Origin: Albimonas sp963816545
GTDB lineage: Bacteria; Pseudomonadota; Alphaproteobacteria; Rhodobacterales; Rhodobacteraceae
Length of the DNA: 64,000 nucleotides
NCBI GenBank assembly: GCA_963816545.1
Contig: CAWFLE010000001.1
Span: 186,001 to 250,000 of the forward strand
Reading direction: 5' to 3'
A model generated the notes under the pieces. The model did no database searches and was not told the DNA's origin. It saw only the letters and a list, made by a program, of their open reading frames with translations. Below, piece by piece: positions 8,995-17,055 of the stretch (position 1 is its first letter; every line of letters begins with the position of its first letter). A program made the position numbers and the translations under genes.

Positions 8995-9381
8995 TCAGAA
9001 CAGCCAGACGATCAGCGTCAGCACGATGGCCGCCGCCAGCGTCACCTGCGCGGACCGCTCGATCTTGCCGACCTCCAGCATCCGGCCGGTGTCCCACAGC
9101 AGGTGGCGCACGCCGTTGCAGGTGTGGAAGGCCAGCGCGAACAGCGACAGGAACATCACGATGTCCCCGAGGAAGCCCGTCACCACCCAGTCCGCCGTCT
9201 CGTAGGCGTCGGGCCCCGCGGCCGCCGACAGCAGCCAGTAGACCACAAGCACCGCCGCCGCGGTCAGGGCCACGCCGCTGATCCGGTGCGAGATCGACAT
9301 CATCGAGGTCCATTGGGGTCGGTAGTACGACCCGAACATGAAGGGGGAGAGCGGGCGATCGCCCCGGTTCAAGTCGGCCAT
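8995..9381 (-). CDS. sdhC: Succinate dehydrogenase cytochrome b556 subunit
   Basis: A 128-residue SdhC with the RPLSPFMFGSYY opening (the family's RPLSPH-x-x-Y), the ISHRISGVALT motif of the first helix at about 30-40, and the heme-binding region FALAFHTCNGVRHLLWD at about 81-97. Three helices span the membrane. It is the first gene of the sdhC-D-A-methyltransferase-B operon. The ATG at 9381 is preferred to upstream in-frame codons because it gives the conserved N-terminus. Confidence 0.93.
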   Translation of the reverse strand: MADLNRGDRPLSPFMFGSYYRPQWTSMMSISHRISGVALTAAAVLVVYWLLSAAAGPDAYETADWVVTGFLGDIVMFLSLFALAFHTCNGVRHLLWDTGRMLEVGKIERSAQVTLAAAIVLTLIVWLF

Positions 9382-9544
9382 TTCGACCCCTTTCGTCTGT
9401 CCGGCGAGGCGGGCGCGAGGGCGCGCGCGGCCTTGGCTGCGGCCTGAATAGCCTGCCGAAACGGGACTTGCAAAGCGCCCCCGGCCCTCGCGCGGCGAAA
9501 TCCCGCGGCGGAAGCCTCGGGCGGGGCCGCGGGACCGCTCCTTC

Positions 9545-9572
9545 GTGATCACACTCCGGGCAGCGTGATCAC
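9545..9572. promoter_or_regulatory. Pair of GTGATCAC palindromes upstream of sdhC
   Basis: Two identical 8-bp palindromes GTGATCAC, at 9545-9552 and 9565-9572, are spaced 20 bp apart (about two helical turns) and lie 165-190 bp upstream of the sdhC start. The arrangement would suit a dimeric regulator, but no protein is identified. The second copy overlaps the inferred end of the porin gene. Confidence 0.3.
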
Positions 9573-10265
9573 GGCCGGCGCGCCACGGCGGCGCGCCGGG
9601 GAATCGCCCGGCGGCCGGTCAGCGACGACCAGTCCGTCACGTAGGAGAGGGTGGCGTTCACCAGCCAGCGCCGGCCTCGGAGGCATGGTAGCGGACATCC
9701 GCCGTCAGCGTGTCGGTGAAGGCGCGGGAGACGCCGGCGTTCCAGTCACAGGGCCCGTCGTCCGCGTACTTGCCCACGCCGCCGACAGCCTCCGCGTCCC
9801 ACGGCAGCGCCACGCCTGCGCCGCCGTTGAGGCAGTCCGTCTCCAGGTCGAAATCGTGGTAGTGTTGGAAGGCGAGGCTCACGGGCGCCGCAGGCGCGAA
9901 GCCGAGCCGCACATACCCCTCGCCGCAGCAGTCTCCGCCCCGGGTGTAGACGTAGCGGACATAGCCGACATCGTAGGCGACCGGCCCCGCATCCCCGCGA
10001 TATCCGCCGTAGAAGTCCAACTCCACCGCGAAGTCGCCGAAATCGACGTTCGAGGCCCAAGCACCGCGTAGACGGCGCCCGGCCCCACGCCCGCCGCCTC
10101 CAGCTCCACATAAGGCTGACAGGGGGCCTTGTCGTCGGTCTGGGTGATGCCGCGGAACACGTAGTTCGTGGTGAAGGCGGCGCCGAGATAGGCGGACACC
10201 TCCTGCGCCGCGGCGCGCGTCACGAAGCTGGCTAGGAGGCAGGCGAAGGATGCGGTCCGGCGCAT
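9569..10265 (-). CDS. TorF-like putative porin, frameshifted here
   Basis: Pieces of a secreted beta-barrel protein of the TorF family. The start at 10265 gives a signal peptide (MRRTASFACLLASFV ending AAAQ), then EVSAYLGAAFTTNYVFRGITQTDD, a typical TorF opening. After about 10055 the sequence continues in another frame: WASNVDFGDFAVELDFYGGYRG, then VAYDVGYVRYVYTRGG and ADVRYHASEA. A second shift near 9660 restores a last strand (VNATLSYVTDWSS) up to a stop at 9569. The family forms outer-membrane channels of uncertain specificity. At least two single-base indels are needed, and the C-terminus is uncertain. Confidence 0.7.
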
Positions 10266-10440
10266 GGATGGGAACCTGACGAGGAGGAGCGGATCAGCCT
10301 GGGCGTCGCGGACGCAACGTCGATCCGCCCTTCACGCTAGGGTCAAATTCCAAGGTCGAAAAGCGGATTGCAGCAGGCACGCTGCCGCAATTCGCGGGAA
10401 CCGCCGTTTTCCGCGGCGCCCGCGAAGGCCCTGCCGCCTC

Positions 10441-11478
10441 CTAAAGCGGCGCCAGCACCCAGAGGTCGAGGTCCAGCAGCACCTGCTTCGCGTACTTCCC
10501 GTCCTCGCCCTTCAGGGCAACCGGCTCGGCCGCATCCTTCTGCGCCACCAGCCGCAGCCGCAGGGCGCCCACGCCGGGCGCCTGCGTCTCCGCCTTCTCC
10601 AGCACCTCGGACCACGCATAGACGGTGTCGCCCGCGAAGCAGGGGTTGGCATGCGCCCCGCCGTTGATCGCCGCGATCCACTGCGCGTTCGCCAGCCCGT
10701 TGAACGACAGCGCGCGCGCGAGGCTGATGACGTGGCCGCCATAGATCAGCCGCCGCCCATCCTCGCGGAACTGCGCGTTGAAATGCACCTTGGCGGTGTT
10801 CTGCCACAGGCGCGTGGCCATCATGTGCTCGGCTTCCTCGATGGTGACGCCGTCCCCGTGCGCGATCGCCTCGCCGACCTCGTAGTCGCCCCAGCGGTGC
10901 CTCTCCCCGGCCAGCGCGAAATCATACCCGGTGAAATCCAGCCCCTGCGGGATCGCCAGATCCGCGGACGCCACCGCCTCCGCCAGCTCCGGCTGCACCG
11001 TCTCCGGCGCGGGCGCATCGAGGTCCCGCTTGCGCACCATCACCCAGCGCACCCATTCCAGCGCGGGCTCCCCGTCCGCCGTCCGCGCGGTGGACCGCAC
11101 CCACACCACCCCCGACTTGCCGTTGGAGTTCTGGCGCAGGCCGATGATCTCGGTCTCCGTCGCCAGCGTGTCCCCGGGGAACAGCGGCTTGAGGAACCGG
11201 CACTCGGCGTAGCCAAGGTTCGCCACCGCGTTCAGAGAGATGTCCGGCACCGTCTTCCCGAAGGCCACGTGGAAGCCGATCAGGTCCTCCAGCGGGCTCC
11301 GCGCCAGCCCGCAGGCCCGCGCGAAATCGTCCGAGGACGGCAGCGCGAACCTCGAGGGATAGAGCGCCGTGTAGAGCGCCCGGTCCCCCTCCGTCAGCGT
11401 GCGGGGCGTCGCGTGGACGATCTTCTGACCGACCCGGAAGTCCTCGAAGAAGAAGCCGGGATTGGTTTTCGACGGCAT
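10441..11478 (-). CDS. mch: Mesaconyl-CoA hydratase (MaoC-family dehydratase)
   Basis: A 345-residue double-hotdog MaoC-type hydratase. The sequence KTNPGFFFEDFRVGQKIVH, then FGKTVPDISLNAVANLGYAE and EEAEHMMATRLWQNTAKVHF, closely follows the mesaconyl-CoA hydratase of Rhodobacter sphaeroides as I recall it. That enzyme interconverts mesaconyl-CoA and beta-methylmalyl-CoA in the ethylmalonyl-CoA pathway for acetate assimilation. The ATG at 11478 has GGAGG upstream. It stands alone here, without other pathway genes, as is common for this scattered pathway. Confidence 0.8.
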   Translation of the reverse strand: MPSKTNPGFFFEDFRVGQKIVHATPRTLTEGDRALYTALYPSRFALPSSDDFARACGLARSPLEDLIGFHVAFGKTVPDISLNAVANLGYAECRFLKPLFPGDTLATETEIIGLRQNSNGKSGVVWVRSTARTADGEPALEWVRWVMVRKRDLDAPAPETVQPELAEAVASADLAIPQGLDFTGYDFALAGERHRWGDYEVGEAIAHGDGVTIEEAEHMMATRLWQNTAKVHFNAQFREDGRRLIYGGHVISLARALSFNGLANAQWIAAINGGAHANPCFAGDTVYAWSEVLEKAETQAPGVGALRLRLVAQKDAAEPVALKGEDGKYAKQVLLDLDLWVLAPL

Positions 11479-11544
11479 TGCGGGCCTCCGCGCAAGAATT
11501 TTTCTCGCGGCGCACCATACGGGGCCGCCGCCCCGGCGCAAGCC

Positions 11545-12609
11545 TCAGAAGCGGGTCCGCAGGTTCACCGAGCCGAACAGCGACGGATCCCCCTGCCCCG
11601 AATACTCCTCCGTCCGCAGCACCTGCGTGAAGCTCAGCTCCGTGCGCCCGAGCTGCAGCGTCACCCCCGCCTGCACGTCCGCCACCAGCCGGCGCGGCTC
11701 CACCCCGTCCACGCCCCCGAAGGTGTTGCCCTCCAGAAAGATGTTGCGCCCCACCGCGCGCCCCTCGGCGCCCGCGAACACGTACCAGGAGAAGCCGTCC
11801 TCGTTGCGGAAGAACCCGGGCGCGGAGACCGCCGGCTGCACCCGCGGCGGCCCGTAATCGTCGCCCAGGTTCTGCCCCAGCCGCACCGTGCCCCCGATCG
11901 CGGCATGCGTGTCCACGTTGCCCAGCGCCAGCCCTGCATGCGGGATCACGTCCGCCTGCAGCCCGAGGAACGGCACAAGCGTCGCCCCGTATCGCCACTT
12001 GCGCTCATAGATCAGGCGCACGCCGAACTCGTTCTCAAGCTGGTTGTCCCAGCCGTTGGGCTCCTGCACGTTCAGGATCTCATGCACCAGCGTCTGCGTC
12101 CGGTCGGCCAGCGAGGCCGGCCCCACCACCCCCAGCTCCAGCGCCAGCGTGTCGAGCCGGTCCCCCCGGTCCGCCACCACGCCGCCCCCCACATACAGGA
12201 ACCCCGCATAGGGCCGCTCGTCCGGCTGGCGCGCGCTGATGGAGATGTCGGGCGGCGTGTACATGTTCTGACCGGCCGCGTAGTATTCATACCAGTCCGG
12301 CGCGTCCGAGAACCAGCCCTGCAGCCCCCGCTTCGCCAGCCGCCCGAACGCCGTCAGGTTGTTGCGCGGCGTGATGTAGTCCACGCGCACGCCGTTGGTG
12401 TAGTCGCGGTCCGCATCCCCGAAGAGGTCGTTCTCCAGCGTGAAGGACCAGGTCCCGCGCTCGTCCACCCGGCCGCCGGTTCCGGGCTCGGTCGGCTCCT
12501 CGCTCGGCGCCTGCACCGCCCCCGCCTCCTGCGCAACGCCGCCGCTCGGCGCCCCCAGGGCGGCCGCAAGCGCCAGTCCGACGGCAAGGGCATGAAGACG
12601 CTGCGTCAT
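11545..12609 (-). CDS. LpxR-family lipid A deacylase (outer membrane)
   Basis: A 354-residue protein with a signal peptide (MTQRLHALAVGLALAAALG...AQE), then a beta-barrel of the LpxR/DUF2219 family. Conserved segments are TWSFTLENDLFGDADRDYTNG (catalytic Asn/Asp/Thr region), ERPYAGFLYVGGG, and the C-terminal aromatic-ended strand LFGSVNLRTRF. LpxR removes the 3'-acyloxyacyl chain from lipid A in the outer membrane. The ATG at 12609 is chosen because GGAG lies about 11 bases upstream and it opens the signal peptide. It diverges from the cyclase-family gene. Confidence 0.82.
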   Translation of the reverse strand: MTQRLHALAVGLALAAALGAPSGGVAQEAGAVQAPSEEPTEPGTGGRVDERGTWSFTLENDLFGDADRDYTNGVRVDYITPRNNLTAFGRLAKRGLQGWFSDAPDWYEYYAAGQNMYTPPDISISARQPDERPYAGFLYVGGGVVADRGDRLDTLALELGVVGPASLADRTQTLVHEILNVQEPNGWDNQLENEFGVRLIYERKWRYGATLVPFLGLQADVIPHAGLALGNVDTHAAIGGTVRLGQNLGDDYGPPRVQPAVSAPGFFRNEDGFSWYVFAGAEGRAVGRNIFLEGNTFGGVDGVEPRRLVADVQAGVTLQLGRTELSFTQVLRTEEYSGQGDPSLFGSVNLRTRF

Positions 12610-12784
12610 GAAACTAAACTCCACAGGGCGGGACGCGCCGGGAACCCCCGGCCGCGCAGGAAGTTCCCGCGCGATTCACAGCGCCCCGACCATATTCACG
12701 GTTGATTGCAGAGCCGCCTGCGACAATCCTGCAGATGCCGCAACATCAAGGGCCCCCTCGAAGCGGGCCCAAGGGAGGAAACAC

Positions 12785-13729
12785 ATGAAGACCGCACGCA
12801 CCGCGCTCGCCGCGCTGGCGACGCTCGCCTTCGCCGGGGCCGCCTTCGGCCAGGATTGCCAACCGTCCAAGTGGGGCGCGGATGACGAGATCGGCTCCGC
12901 CAACCTCGTGACGCCCGAGCGGACGCAGGAGGCGCTCAAGCTCGTCAAGCAGGGCAAGTCCCACGGGCTCGGCATCGTCATCGGCCCCGACACCCCCGCC
13001 TTCGCGCCGCGCTCGCTGAACCTCCAGATCGTGCAGCCGGGCCAGCAGGGCGGCCAGTACGCCCGCATGGGCTACGAGGGCAGCTACAACGACGACATCG
13101 TCCAGATGTGGTTCGGCATCGGCTCCCAGATCGATGGCCTCGGCCATCTCGGCGAGCACAACACCTTCTACAACTGCAACAAGTCGGCCGACATCGCGCA
13201 GATCACGGGGCTGACGAAGCTCGGCATCCACAACGTGCCGCCTCTGGTGGCGCGCGCCGTGCTGGTGGACATGACCAAGGCCCGCGGCAAGGCGCATCTC
13301 GACGCCGGCGAGACCATCAACGCCGAGGAGCTCCAGCAGGCGATGAAGGACCAGGGGATCGAGGTCGGCGAAGGCGACATCGTCCTGATCCACACCGGCT
13401 GGACCAACTCGATGCTGGAGAGCGACCCCACCGCCTGGGTCTCCGGCGAGCCGGGCATCCTGCCCGACGCGGCCGAGTGGCTGGCCTCGCAGAACGTGAT
13501 GGCCGTGGGCGCGGACACCTGGGGCTTGGACGTGGTCCCGGCGCCGGAGGGTGGAAAGACGTTCTACTCCCACGTGGTGCTGCTGAAGCAGAACGGCATC
13601 TACATCCTGGAGACGATGAACACGGGCCCGCTCGCGGAGGAGGGGGTGAAGGAGTTCATGTTCGTTCTCGGCCAGCCCCGCGTCCGCGGCGCGGTGCAGA
13701 TGATCGTGAATCCGGTCGCGCTCTACTGA
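12785..13729 (+). CDS. Secreted cyclase-family protein (kynurenine formamidase-like fold)
   Basis: A 314-residue putative metal-dependent hydrolase of the cyclase family (PF04199). A signal peptide (MKTARTALAALATLAFAGAAFGQ) predicts a periplasmic protein. The core shows QIDGLGHLGEHNTFYN, where the family's metal-binding His-rich motif lies, then VARAVLVDMTKARG, GDIVLIHTGWT and AVGADTWGLDVVP. The physiological substrate is unknown. AGGGAGGAAAC precedes the ATG. It is monocistronic, ending at a strong hairpin. Confidence 0.8.
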   Translation: MKTARTALAALATLAFAGAAFGQDCQPSKWGADDEIGSANLVTPERTQEALKLVKQGKSHGLGIVIGPDTPAFAPRSLNLQIVQPGQQGGQYARMGYEGSYNDDIVQMWFGIGSQIDGLGHLGEHNTFYNCNKSADIAQITGLTKLGIHNVPPLVARAVLVDMTKARGKAHLDAGETINAEELQQAMKDQGIEVGEGDIVLIHTGWTNSMLESDPTAWVSGEPGILPDAAEWLASQNVMAVGADTWGLDVVPAPEGGKTFYSHVVLLKQNGIYILETMNTGPLAEEGVKEFMFVLGQPRVRGAVQMIVNPVALY

Positions 13730-13734
13730 GGGGC

Positions 13735-13749
13735 GTTTCGCTGCGAAAC
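13735..13749. repeat. GTTTCGC-n-GCGAAAC palindrome, copy 1
   Basis: A 15-bp inverted repeat with 7-bp arms and a single central base, just after the cyclase-gene stop. Similar palindromes lie at 15837-15855, 28023-28041 and 38424-38439. Confidence 0.6.
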
Positions 13750-13752
13750 AGG

Positions 13753-13772
13753 CGGGCGGCTCCGGCCGCCCG
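13753..13772 (+). terminator. Hairpin terminator after the cyclase-family gene
   Basis: A perfect 8-bp stem CGGGCGGC/GCCGCCCG with a TCCG tetraloop, followed by TTCGCGTTT. It lies between convergent genes and could serve both strands. Confidence 0.55.
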
Positions 13773-13780
13773 TTCGCGTT

Positions 13781-14266
13781 TCAGGCGGGTCCGTGCATCG
13801 CCCTGTGCAGCGCGATCCGCGGAAGATACAGCGCCAGCGCCGCCGCCTCGCGCAGGGTCAGCGCGGGGTTCGGCCCGGCCCCGGTCGGCGCAGGCTCGGC
13901 CGCCATGCCCAGCCCCCGGAAGCACATCAGCGCGCGGCGCATGTGGAACGGGTCCGTGACCACCAGCGCGCGGGAGGCGCCCATCCGCCGCAGCATCGGG
14001 ATCGAAAGCCGCGCGTTGCCGAAGGTGTCGCGCGCCCGATCCTCGATGGCGATGGTCCCCGGCGGCACGCCCAGCCGGATCAGCGCGGCGTGCATCGCCC
14101 CCGCCTCCGTCATGGCGTTGCGCGGCGCGCCCCCGGTGACGAGGATCGCCCCCGCCCGCCCCTCGTGGAACAGGCGCGCCGCCGTCTCCACCCGGCGCAT
14201 CAGGGCGGGCCGGGGCCGCCCGTCCCGCCTCAGCGCCGCGCCCAGCACCACGAGGACGTCGCTCAC
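13781..14266 (-). CDS. YdcF/DUF218-family protein
   Basis: A 161-residue DUF218 protein: DVLVVLGAALRRDGRPRPALMRRV at the N-terminus, AGAILVTGGAPRNAMTEAGAM in the middle, and the conserved ALVVTDPFHMRRAL. Relatives such as ElyC/SanA act on the cell envelope, but the activity is not defined. The start is a GTG at 14266 that overlaps the stop of the NnrU-like gene (GTGA), indicating translational coupling. The frame extends further upstream only through the neighbouring gene. Confidence 0.8.
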   Translation of the reverse strand: MSDVLVVLGAALRRDGRPRPALMRRVETAARLFHEGRAGAILVTGGAPRNAMTEAGAMHAALIRLGVPPGTIAIEDRARDTFGNARLSIPMLRRMGASRALVVTDPFHMRRALMCFRGLGMAAEPAPTGAGPNPALTLREAAALALYLPRIALHRAMHGPA

Positions 14267-14827
14267 CCCGGCAGCGGCCAGGGGCCCAGCCAGCCGTGCA
14301 GGACCACGATCACCACGAACAGCACGATCGTGATCGCCACCAGGATCAGGTCCTTCTTCAGCGGCGCCGGCGCAGGTTTCACCCAAGGCCCGTCGCGCCG
14401 GTTGGTCCCGATCATCGCGACCACGGCCCAGACCGCCAGCCCCCCGAAAAGGATCACCGAGGCGAGATCCCCGTTCGCCAGCAGATGCGCCACGCCCCAG
14501 ACCGTCACCGCCGAGAGCTGCGGATGCCGCACGAACCGCTTGGCGTTGCCCTTGGAATGCGAGGCGCCGAACAGCGCCACCGCGATCACCATCAGCAGGT
14601 TGTTGAGATGCAGCCCCCAGGTGGGCGGCGCATAGACAGGCACGTAGTCCGCGCCGCGGTACCCGATCACCATCAGCACGAGGGAGGCGAGCACCAGCAG
14701 CGAATAGACGCCCTTGTAGGGGTTCTCGCCCAGCCGGTCATGCAGCGCCGCCCGCTGCGCCGGCGCGAAGATGGGGAAGGAATGCACGATCCACCAAAGG
14801 AGGAGGCCGAGGATCAGAAGAGTTCAT
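14263..14827 (-). CDS. NnrU-family membrane protein, frameshifted at its start
   Basis: A multi-helix inner-membrane protein of the NnrU family: HSFPIFAPAQRAALHDRLGENPYKGVYSLL, SHSKGNAKRF and QLSAVTVWGVAHLLANGD are characteristic. NnrU was first linked to nitric oxide reduction but is widespread without denitrification, and none is seen here. The ATG at 14827 has AAGGAG upstream, but the frame then reads NSSDPRP. Removing one A near 14824 gives M-T-LLILGLLLWWIVHSFPIF, the usual opening. Otherwise translation would need the GTG at 14787. Confidence 0.75.
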
Positions 14828-14897
14828 GGGCTGGCGCTCCTTGAGGCTGGCGAGTTGGGGGCGATGATAACGGCTTGAGCGGCATCCGCCCTGCGGC

Positions 14898-15577
14898 TCA
14901 GACGCCCAGCCAGCGGTCGCGCAGCTCGGCGGTCAGGGCGTCGGGCCGCCCGGTCCAGACCGAGACGCCCTTCTCCAGGATCACGCAGCGGTCCGCGAAG
15001 GGCAGCAGTTCCGCGAGGGTCTTGTCCACGACCAGGATCGCCTGCCCTTCGGCCTTCAGCGCCCGGAGCGCGGCCCAGATCTCCTGGCGGATCACGGGGG
15101 CGAGCCCCTCGGTCGCCTCGTCCAGGATCAGGAGCTTCGGGTTGGTCATCAGCGCCCTGCCTATGGCGAGCATCTGCTGCTCCCCGCCCGAAAGCGTCCG
15201 CGCCATCTGGGAGCGCCGTTCGCCCAGCCGGGGAACAGCGCCTCCACCTTCGCTCGGTCCCAGGGGCCGGGGCGGGCGGTGGCGGCGAGGTTCTCGGCGA
15301 CGGTGAGGTTGGGAAAGCACCGCCGCCCCTCGGGCGTGAGCCCGAGCCCGAGGCGGGCGGTGCGGTGCGGCGGCAGGCCCGCGAGGTCCCGTCCTCCGAA
15401 GCGCACCCGGCCTCCGCGGGGCGGGGTCAGGCGCAGGATCGAGCGGATGGCCGTGGTCTTGCCCATGCCGTTCCGGCCCATGAGGGCCACGGCCTCGCCC
15501 GGGTTGACGTCGAAGCTCACGCCGAACAGCGCCTGCGACGGGCCGTAGAAGGTTTCGATGGCCTCGACTTCCAGCAT
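14898..15577 (-). CDS. livF: LivF-type ABC transporter ATP-binding protein (orphan), frameshifted
   Basis: The ATPase subunit of a branched-chain amino acid-type ABC importer. From 15577 it reads MLEVEAIETFYGPSQALFGVSF, Walker A GRNGMGKTT, and GLGLTPEGRRCFPNLTVAENL. Near 15228 the frame breaks and continues with LGERRSQMARTLSGGEQQMLAIGRALMTNPKLLILDEATEGLAPV (ABC signature and Walker B). One missing C in a run of four C's explains it. No permease or binding protein lies beside it, which is unusual for this family. Repeat DNA lies immediately upstream. Confidence 0.82.
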
Positions 15578-15650
15578 GAAGGAGCTCCGGCGCGGCGGGG
15601 GGGTCAGGCTACCGTCGCGGGCGCGGGCGTCAACGGCGGGCCCGTCTCCG

Positions 15651-15820
15651 AGGGAGCCCGGCCCGGAGGGGGCATCGAGCCCCCTCCGGGCCGCGGATAC
15701 GCTTCGCGATCCGGGCGCCTGACCCCGCCGTCCCGAGGAAGCCCGCCCGCAGGGCGCCTCCCCCAAACGGGAGGCGAGGCCGGCGCCAGCCGGGCGAAGT
15801 CGACGGGCGGGAGAGCCCGC
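15651..15820 (-). repeat. Composite intergenic repeat element (modules B and A), full copy 1
   Basis: This occupies most of the 325-bp gene-free stretch between livF and mmsB. Read on the minus strand it matches 21858-22022 almost throughout. Module B carries the GGGAGGCGCCCTGCGGGCGG segment. Module A carries a GGATCGCGAAGCGTATCC hairpin and then a second hairpin at 15661-15691 with a perfect 13-bp stem around an ATCGA loop. No coding sequence is apparent. Confidence 0.7.
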
Positions 15821-15836
15821 AGGAGGCCCGCCGGAG

Positions 15837-15855
15837 GTGTTTCGCAGCGAAACAC
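15837..15855. repeat. GTTTCGC-n-GCGAAAC palindrome, copy 2
   Basis: A 19-bp palindrome with arms GTGTTTCGC/GCGAAACAC around a central A, immediately beside the composite repeat element. Confidence 0.6.
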
Positions 15856-15902
15856 ACCTTTAGGGGGTGGCGTGTCGCATCCGCTCCACCTCCGGTTGAA
15901 GA

Positions 15903-16769
15903 TCAGCGCACCGTCTTCTCCAGCCTCGGTAGCATCGCGGAGAAATCCTTGCCCTTCCCGTCCTCCGCCACGAACGCCTCATAGAGGGCCCGGGCCAATT
16001 CCCCCATCGGGGTGGGGGCGCCGGCGGTCTCGGCGGCGGCCTGCGCCAGCGTCAGGTCCTTGAGCATCAGGTCGGCCGCGAAGCCCGGCTTGTAGCCGTT
16101 GTCCGCCGGGCTCCTGGGCCCCACGCCCGGCGCGGGGCAGTAGGTGTTGATCGACCAGCACTGGCCCGACGACGTGCTCACCACGTCGAACATCGCCTGG
16201 CGCGAGAGGCCGAGCCGGTCCGCGAGGTTGAAGGCCTCGCACACCCCGATCATCGAGATCCCGAGGATCATGTTGTTGCAGATCTTGGCGGACTGGCCGG
16301 CGCCGCCCTCGCCGCAATGCACGGCCTTGGCGCCCATGACCTCGAACAGCGGCTGCGCCTTGGCGAAGGCGTCGGCGGAGCCGCCGGCCATGAAGGTGAG
16401 CGTCCCGGCCTCGGCGCCGCCGACGCCGCCCGAGACGGGGGCGTCCACCGACAGGAGACCCGCCTCCTTCGCCATCTCGTGCGCGGCGCGGGCGCTTTCC
16501 ACGTCCACCGTGGAGCAGTCGATGAAGCAGGCGCCCTCCCGCATGGCGGGCACGATCTCGGCGGCGACGCGTCGAAGGATCTCGCCGTTGGGGAGCATGG
16601 TGATCACCGCATCCCGGCCCGCGGCGGCCTCGGCGGCGGAGGCGGCGAGCGCGCAGCCCTCCACCGAAACGCCGGCCACGTCGAAGCCCGTGACCTCGTG
16701 CCCCGCCTTCACGAGGTTGGCGGCCATGGGCGCGCCCATGTTGCCCAGTCCGATGAACCCGATCTTCAT
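15903..16769 (-). CDS. mmsB: 3-hydroxyisobutyrate dehydrogenase
   Basis: A 288-residue beta-hydroxyacid dehydrogenase that oxidises 3-hydroxyisobutyrate to methylmalonate semialdehyde in valine catabolism. The Rossmann motif GFIGLGNMGAPMAANLVKAGH opens the protein. DAPVSGGVGGAEAGTLTFM is the substrate-binding segment, and GGAGQSAKICNN holds the catalytic lysine. The ATG at 16769 has AAAGGGGAG upstream; the longer open frame beyond it runs through tandem repeat DNA. It is the last gene of the valine operon. Confidence 0.95.
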   Translation of the reverse strand: MKIGFIGLGNMGAPMAANLVKAGHEVTGFDVAGVSVEGCALAASAAEAAAGRDAVITMLPNGEILRRVAAEIVPAMREGACFIDCSTVDVESARAAHEMAKEAGLLSVDAPVSGGVGGAEAGTLTFMAGGSADAFAKAQPLFEVMGAKAVHCGEGGAGQSAKICNNMILGISMIGVCEAFNLADRLGLSRQAMFDVVSTSSGQCWSINTYCPAPGVGPRSPADNGYKPGFAADLMLKDLTLAQAAAETAGAPTPMGELARALYEAFVAEDGKGKDFSAMLPRLEKTVR

Positions 16770-16790
16770 GGCGTCTCCCCTTTGCTGCCC

Positions 16791-17055
16791 GAGGCCGCGC
16801 CCGGCGAGGCCCCCGCCCTGTTCGGCGCCGCGCCCGGCGCCGCCCTGTTCCAGATCGGGCCACGCTCGGCACGGCCCTTTTCGCATCGGGCTGCGCGCGG
16901 CGCGGCCCCTCCCTGCTTCGAGCCGCGCTCGGCCCGGCCCGTTCCCGGCAGCGGACCGGGCTCGGCGCGGCCTCTGCCCGGCGCCGGGCCACGCTTGGCG
17001 CGGCCTTTCTCTGCACCGGGCCGCGCCGGGCGCGGCCCTTCGCGTCAGGCCGCGC
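16791..17055. repeat. Tandem array of about eight 30-33-bp hairpin units
   Basis: Degenerate tandem units of 30-33 bp between mmsB and the hydrolase gene, with boundaries near 16791, 16824, 16857, 16888, 16920, 16953, 16986 and 17018. The typical core is GGGCCGCGCTCGGCGCGGCC, itself an inverted repeat, followed by a pyrimidine-rich spacer. Because most units are 33 bp, the open frames crossing it show an 11-residue periodicity rich in Arg, Ala and Pro, which is not evidence of a protein. Confidence 0.75.

Noticed and set aside
10264..12705. An 813-codon plus-strand open frame across the mesaconyl-CoA hydratase and LpxR genes
   Set aside because: It is antisense to two well-supported genes and its translation is an Arg/Pro/His-rich mirror typical of very high GC DNA.
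16791..17055. The tandem array as a CRISPR or as a repeat-protein gene
   Set aside because: Units run back to back without unique spacers, there are no cas genes, and the 11-residue periodic translations appear in more than one frame as a by-product of 33-bp units.
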